From: Gnetum montanum
Lineage: Eukaryota > Streptophyta > Gnetopsida > Gnetales > Gnetaceae
Reading direction: 5' to 3'
NCBI GenBank assembly: GCA_015680685.1
Contig: MNCI01008302.1
Location: forward strand, 62,001-126,000
DNA: 64,000 nucleotides
A program made the position numbers and the translations under genes. Positions 58,785 through 64,000 of the stretch are shown one piece after another (position 1 is the first letter of the stretch; each line of letters starts with the position of its first letter). A model generated the notes under the pieces. That model did no database searches. It was not told the origin of the DNA and was given only the letters and a program-made list of their open reading frames with translations.

Positions 58785-60773
58785 TTAGAATGGAGGATAC
58801 CCCCCATAACCAAACGATTTAGCATAGCTAGGATTAATAAATGAAAGGTTGGGATCCTTGCATGTTGGAAATATTGGGACCCCATCATACTTTTTCCATT
58901 GGGGTTCACATACTTGATTAGAGTTGACATAGTGGGGCAAGTTATAAGATGTGGTTAATTTATAAAGGGTTGACCCACTATGGTACTTGTGACTGTAAGA
59001 TGGTATGCAAGGAACAACATGTCTCCCCATGTGGCTATATTCATTGGGCCGCATAGTTGTTAGAGTATTGATTGGTGGCCCTAATAAGGTAACATGAGGC
59101 ATTGGATTCAAAGAGGAAAATGCACCACAGTGTTGGACTTGTGTTGAGTTGGAGGATGAATTGGGCTTAAAATTATGTTGTTCCTTCTTATAGTCATGCC
59201 AAAATAAGGGGCATCTTTGATGTTGAGGAAAGTTCCCACTGTTGTTGTTAGCAGAAGCACAAGTAATATTCATGGGTTGCTGCTATGGTGCAAACCCTTC
59301 TAGAACAATTGGTGCCAATGTAGAAGGAGGTGAAGGATGAGAATTTTGAAATTGAGGAGAAGTGTAAGGTACCCAAGGTGGTGGTCTTATTGGTGAGGAT
59401 ACGGGTTGATAGTATTGAGGAGAATAATAATAGTGGGATGAGATAGAGGATGTTAACCTAGATGTGGAAATAGGATGTTAAACTTGATAAGCACTTAGGT
59501 TTGGATGGTATGAAGGGTGTAACCAGTTTGGGGATGGCCTCCCCCATGACTAGGATTGTTGCAACTATGATTGAACATAGTATTTTTGTATGAACTCTAG
59601 ATGTAACATTCTTTCCCAATGCTCATGCAAATGTGACAAGATTGAACATTGACCTTTGGGGTGATCGTACAGGCAAATGTTACACTGATACGTATGATTA
59701 GTAGTTGAGTTCTTATTCTTTTCAACCCTTATTTTTGATTGTCTAAAGGTTTTTTGTCTTGTTTCTTGGATTGTCATAACTCTACCTCCAATAATGTTGG
59801 TATATTCTCTACATTTATTATGCATCCATTCCCTCATCTTATTAATATTTGCCTCAACTTCATCCAATGATTTAGTACTGACAAAGATGGTTTCACCTCC
59901 TTATGGTGAGTTGATTTCTCCTCTTCATAATCATGGGCCCTTGTTGATTTTTGGGCCTATTGAGATTTTTTAACATTCTCCCTTTTAGCCATTTCTCCTT
60001 CTTCTGTTGCTACCTGCTTGATAAGCTCTTGGAATTGATGGGTTTGTAGTTCATATAGTTGACCTTGGGCATACATTCCTAGGGTCTCCCTTGTTTCATT
60101 ATGGAGCCCATCAATAATGTGATACATTAGCCTTTCCTCAGATAACTCATGGCTTGGGTAGCTATTTAACAATGCATAATATCTTTCTAAGGCCATGTCC
60201 ATGGGTTCATGTTGTGCTTCTTTCCATTCTTGGATTTGTTTCCTCAAGGCTAACACTCTCACATAGGTTTGATATCTTTCATTGAAGAGTTCTACCATTG
60301 TTGGCCAATGTTGAATTCATTTTGGTTTTCAGGACCTATACCATGCTTTTGCTTGGCCAATGAGTGTCGTAGGAAAGAACTTAAGTTTTTGCTATCCATT
60401 ATCAATATTGTTCCATACACAGGCATCATGGAAGGCTTGTAAATGATGTTGAAGATCTAAATCATAGCCTCCTAAAAATTTTGGAAAGTTATTTAAATCA
60501 AGCTTGGGTAGACGGCTTTCCTTACAATGCCTACGGGATATTCGAATAGCCTCTTGTATATGTGTTAGGCTCTTAGTGACCAGTAGGGGTTCATCATAAC
60601 TAGATAGGTTATGTGTTTGAGTTGGGATGATTTTGTCTTTTTTTATGTTCATATGAAACCCCTACATCAGATTGAGTACTCCAAACTTCATCTTCTTCAT
60701 CATATAATTCTTTAGTTCTCCAATGAATTGCCTTACTAGTTGTTGCATGATCATAGTCTTGTGAAAGAGACAT
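58785..60773 (-). pseudogene. gag: gag of the non-autonomous element
   Basis: A start is likely at 60773 (MSLSQDYDHATTSKAIHW). The core reads LPKLDLNNFPKFLGGYD, then FFPTTLIGQAKAWYRS (60390-60340), then FNERYQTYVRVLALRKQIQ and YHIIDGLHNETRETLGMY at 60298-59957, matching Retrotrans_gag of the Athila group. The zinc knuckle CNICLYDHPKGQC is at about 59692-59654. A Pro/Tyr/Asn-rich C-terminal part runs to 58785. One frameshift lies near 60640 and there are few stops, so this gag is the best preserved coding region of the window. The core is long enough to have been functional at insertion. Confidence 0.82.
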
Positions 60774-60883
60774 GGTTGCAAAATTGTGTGTGATTTATTA
60801 CAATTATTCTTTCTAAAGGATATATGATTAATACTTGTTACAATGATTTTGTATGATGTAACTAATCTAAATAACTAGCACCA

Positions 60884-60901
60884 TCCCTACCAACGATGCC
60901 A
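60884..60901 (-). promoter_or_regulatory. tRNA-Asp-like primer-binding site
   Basis: The minus strand reads TGGCATCGTTGGTAGGGA one base inside the 5' LTR. The complement of plant tRNA-Asp as used by Athila elements is TGGCGCCGTTGCCGGGGA. The site differs at four positions, three of them explained by transitions. Confidence 0.7.
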
Positions 60902-60902
60902 A

Positions 60903-61764
60903 TGATGATTCGCAAGGTACCCCTACACTCAACCATACAAATACGAGCGATTCACGCATGATTCGGTTGAACTCCACAGATGGGCTAGTTGTGGTATCTA
61001 GATATTACTCGTTGATTGTAGTTCATTGTCTTCCCATCTAGACTAGTATTTTCTTTTTCACATATGGTTTAGTCTAGAGTGAGGTGTATGATGTGTTCCT
61101 AAACTAATGCTAATCATGGAGGCAATGGAAAATAATCTTAGCTAAGCTAGGAGAAAAAGGGAGAGAGAGAGAGAGCTATACTAAGAGGAGATAGGGAGAG
61201 AGAGTCTAAGCTAACATAAGTGCGATGAGCATCCATTCCTTAATCATCCATACACATCTTAGGCCTCATGCATGACTACCACTAGGATTACCAAGCACAT
61301 GGCCTAAGTACGCTACTAGGATACCAAGTAGTCACACGTATATGCTCATGATTAAGTTATACTCATTCCATGTTTAATAATAATTAAAATTAGGTAATTA
61401 AACTAAGTGAATGTTGCAATGATGAAGTAATATCGATCTTTATTTTTAGTCATGTGTGAGTCCAACTATGCCACACTCGAATAAAGGATGTTGTACAATT
61501 ACAACCATCACACTGTGGGCATGCACTAGGAGAAAGGGTTGAGAGGAACTAACAAATGAACTAACTTCTATCTACATATTGAAAAACTAACTATTTCTAA
61601 AAAATGCCTCGTCTCATGTGCCTATATGTGTATTTATAGGCTCACACAGGAGTCACGATATCATGTATTCAATATCGTTATTTGGGTTGTGATATCATGT
61701 ACCTGATATCATGGATCCAATATCGAGGGTCTGATATTGTAGCCTGATGAATCACAATTCATCA
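60903..61764 (-). repeat. 5' LTR of the non-autonomous family A element
   Basis: On the minus strand it begins TGATGAATTGTGATTCATCA and ends CGAATCATCA. The GATATC words and TATA box are at 61632-61740, a GAGAGA run is at 61157-61205, and the family end (reverse complement of GTACCCCTACACTCAACCAT) is at 60918-60937. The length is 862 bp. The right flank is the protease region of Ogre-1. Confidence 0.9.
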
Positions 61765-61774
61765 CATGCCTTGT

Positions 61775-62070
61775 ACTTGAGCTAACCAAGGTCTTCCCAA
61801 GATAAGGTTAAACCTTGGCATCTTCTCCAACATCAACAAATGGACAGTCATGAGGAATTCCTTCCCTACCATAAAATCCAAGGAGAGAGATCACTTGACA
61901 GCCACCGTCAACTCCTTAAAGGACTTAAGAGTTGATGTTGTTGTATATTGTATTTTCTTAGTTAACCCTAGGTGCTCAAAAATGGTGCATTATATAACAT
62001 TAGTTGTGTCACCATCATCAACATGAACTTGATGCACCGTGTATTACCTTATATGTATGGTTATAAAAAG
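61775..62070 (-). pseudogene. pol: aspartic protease of Ogre-1
   Basis: The minus frame reads VHVDDGDTTNVI near 62030-61995, equivalent to VHIDDGAATNVI of Ogre-2, then MLEKMPRFNLILGRPWLA at about 61845-61785. The family A element is inserted just after this block, so the sequence that should follow to the left is missing. Confidence 0.78.
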
Positions 62071-64000
62071 AGGAGCCTTGGATACTTCACCATTTTGGGG
62101 GCTAGTTTTGATTTCACTATCATGAAACACCATTGATGTTGACTTCCTTTTTCTTGGTGAAGAAGGAATCAATATTGCATAGATGTATTTCTCGTTATCA
62201 AGGATGTTCTCACTAATCGAGATAGAAGTCACCATTTTGACTAGCACTTCACGATGTGTAGCTGAATTCATGATCAATTCATAGAAGCTCAAGGTTATGT
62301 TTTTTTATTTAAGGGACTGCTTGACTTGTTCCATTACACTTAGGAAGTTCCTATCATTGGTTGTGTACATGTCACCTTGGTTATGCTTCACTTCCCTCAT
62401 GCATCCTAAAATGTCTACTTTAGCCTTGGGTTGTTATGGATTTTCCTCTTTCCTATTTTCTTGACTCTTGCACTTCCCCCATGGTTTGCTTGTAGAAATA
62501 GCCTAGGTTGTGGAAGTCATGGGTAGTAAGGATATGAAAGTGGGCTTCTGTGGGCTCACTTTCTTACACGACGTAGCTTGCTAGTTGTTATTGTGATTGG
62601 GCTTCTACTTAGGCTTCTTCCTTTTCATAATTAAGGATTTTGGGTTTTCATTGATTATCTGGAAGGAATAAGTTGTGGCATTCGCCACCAAGGGATGTTG
62701 CTATTTAACTGCCTAGGTTGGTTGGATTATGTTGGACTGGGGTACCCTGATGACAAAAGGCTACCTTAGAGGTGCTCATGATGGTACCCTAACAATGAAA
62801 GGGGGTCTTGAGCTAGTGGAATCTAAAGAAGTTATTTTATCATGAGGGAATACTCAGATCATGAATGGTTCCCTTCTAGGTCTTTAATTATCATCTATGT
62901 TGAACACCAATATAACAGAGGGGCTATTATTAGCATTTAATGGGTCATTATACACTTGGATTGATAAATTTTTTCATCAAACTAGGTTTGAGGAATCTAG
63001 GACCAACTCTCACCTATCTATCATTTTCTATAGGTCATCCTTCAACTTGAGGAAAAATTCTATGTCATGACTAGAAAATTGGTGATAGTGGAAAAAGTAG
63101 TCTAGCTCAAAGTACCTAGGGAGTTGCAAGTCATCCTTTGTCACTTGAGTAGCTGCAATCATTTTCTTATATTGTATACGCCCACACTTCAACACTTGAT
63201 CTAGTAGTTTAGGTGGCTTTAAGGATAAGCTAGTGTACTTTCTATGGTCCTTCCACTTAAAGTTTGGCCTAGGTGCAATTCATGTAGTTGCCCTAGAGAT
63301 CAATGGCTAGTTGTCTCGATTGTTAGCAGGAGCTTTGGATGGGTTGGCCCTTGGCCCCTAATTAGTGGTTTTGGCTTCCTTGGTTATTGTTGCTACCAAC
63401 ACATTGTTCTACTTGCCTCTCTCCTTTTTCTTTTGGATGTGTTGATTTTTGTATGCCATGTAGGCAGGGTCATGATTGGCCTCTACAACATCCTCTATAT
63501 TTTTCATTTGAGAGAAGGCTTAATCGCATGACCGTGGATCAAGATAATACAACTTAAACATAATGAGATCATTGACCATCCCCTTGAATATAGAAAAAAG
63601 GTGAGTCTTGGCTATAGGATCTAGTATCTCATTTAGTAAACCGTTCCATTGTTGGATGAACTTTAGCACTGGCTCAAGGGATTCCTGCTTAATCTTTGTC
63701 AACTAGTCAAGAATGGTGTCAAACTTCAAGTTATATTTGAAGCGGTTAATATATTAGGTTATTTGGTTATCAAGAAAGGATATAGATCCTATGGGTAGGA
63801 TGTGCTACCAATCAAGCACTTTCCCAATTAATGACATAGGGAAAATCCTCATAATCATATGTGGCCAAGCCTATAATAACAAGCACTCCAAGCGAATAGC
63901 TATAAGGTGAGCATTGCAATCACCCTCACTATTATACTTCATGAACTAAGGGATAGGGACACGAGGAGGAAGAATCAAGTGTAGGACTATAGGACAAATA
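62071..64000 (-). pseudogene. gag: gag of Ogre-1, cut by window end
   Basis: Blocks parallel Ogre-2 gag: ELIMNSATHREVLV (62280) against DLIMMSTAHREALV, a zinc-knuckle-like segment near 63110-63060 with YHQFSSHDIEFF (cysteines missing here too), and a core segment 63702-63520 reading LLNEILDPIAKTHLF and KGMVNDLIMFKLYYL. The core goes on to the right edge with frameshifts. The N-terminal part and 5' LTR are outside. Confidence 0.75.

Larger units (their letters stand above)
53693..61764 (-). mobile_element. non-autonomous family A element with gag and an accessory ORF
   Basis: On the minus strand it has a 5' LTR (61764-60903), a tRNA-Asp-like primer site, gag (60773-58785), an accessory ORF (56844-54040), a polypurine tract identical in core to that of the element at 1-7091, and a truncated 3' LTR. 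I see no protease, RT, RNase H or integrase, so it would depend on an autonomous relative such as the element at 1-7091, whose gag zinc knuckle and polypurine tract it shares. The 3' LTR lacks R and U5, so a deletion removed them and the left flank. Length is about 8.1 kb. Confidence 0.78.
19254..64000 (-). mobile_element. Ogre-1: giant Tat/Ogre-like element, nested insertions, cut by window end
   Basis: On the minus strand the parts from right to left are gag and protease (64000-61775), a very long region, RT, RNase H, a second RNase H and integrase (25110-21950), a hairpin array, and a 3' LTR (20736-19254). The integrase-LTR spacer matches that of Ogre-2 (GAGATGTGTTACATTCAAGT at 21304 against GAGTTGCGTTACATTCATGT at 36554, and CAAAGAATAC after the LTR edge in both). 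I join the right-hand gag/protease to the left-hand pol because the order and strand fit and the intervening 36 kb is largely accounted for by insertions. The link is inference, as two separate elements could give the same picture. Ogre elements are known to be very long and to have an intron between protease and RT. Confidence 0.55.

Noticed and set aside
61157-61205. GA-rich run as a regulatory element
   Set aside because: It is a simple microsatellite in one LTR copy and is absent from the other family A LTRs.

Overview
The window looks like repeat-dominated nuclear DNA of a seed plant with a large genome. It is AT-rich, almost all coding traces belong to plant-type LTR retrotransposons (Athila-like and Tat/Ogre-like lineages of Ty3/gypsy), and these are old, nested and full of stops and frameshifts. 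A gymnosperm would fit, but the sequence alone does not fix the species. I found no intact host gene, rRNA, tRNA or CRISPR.

Layout. 1-7091: the 3' part of a plus-strand Athila-like element (gag end, protease, RT, RNase H, integrase, 3' LTR), called family A. 7097-8650: a decayed minus-strand DUF7869-type transposon protein. 9490-11175 and 15382-15700: one degenerate AT-rich tandem array, split by a 4.2-kb solo LTR (family C, 11181-15376). 16382-17170: a family A solo LTR with a 5-bp target duplication. 19254 to the right edge: my reading is one giant minus-strand Tat/Ogre-like element (Ogre-1). Its 3' LTR is 19254-20736, RT-RNase H-integrase 21.9-25.1 kb, a long region between protease and RT 25.1-61.7 kb, protease 61.8 kb and gag 62.1-64 kb. 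Its 5' LTR lies beyond the window.

Inside Ogre-1 lie a second family C solo LTR (30568-33407, target duplication CAATG), a complete second Ogre-like element (Ogre-2, 34252-53151, 18.9 kb with 1.85-kb LTRs) and a non-autonomous family A element (about 53693-61764). The last carries gag but no pol; in place of pol it has an accessory ORF with a plant transposon-protein-like domain and a coiled coil.

The most unusual system is in the Ogre-like family. Between protease and RT, where Ogre elements are known to carry an intron, both copies hold a gene-like unit on the opposite (plus) strand. In Ogre-2 it has a TATA box, plausible introns and an exon related to FCP1/NIF-type HAD phosphatases, then a long acidic and coiled-coil protein. 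Ogre-1 has a homologous HAD-like exon, and Ogre-2 itself is inserted in the next exon. Arrays of short hairpin monomers with paired base changes flank the pol modules in both copies.
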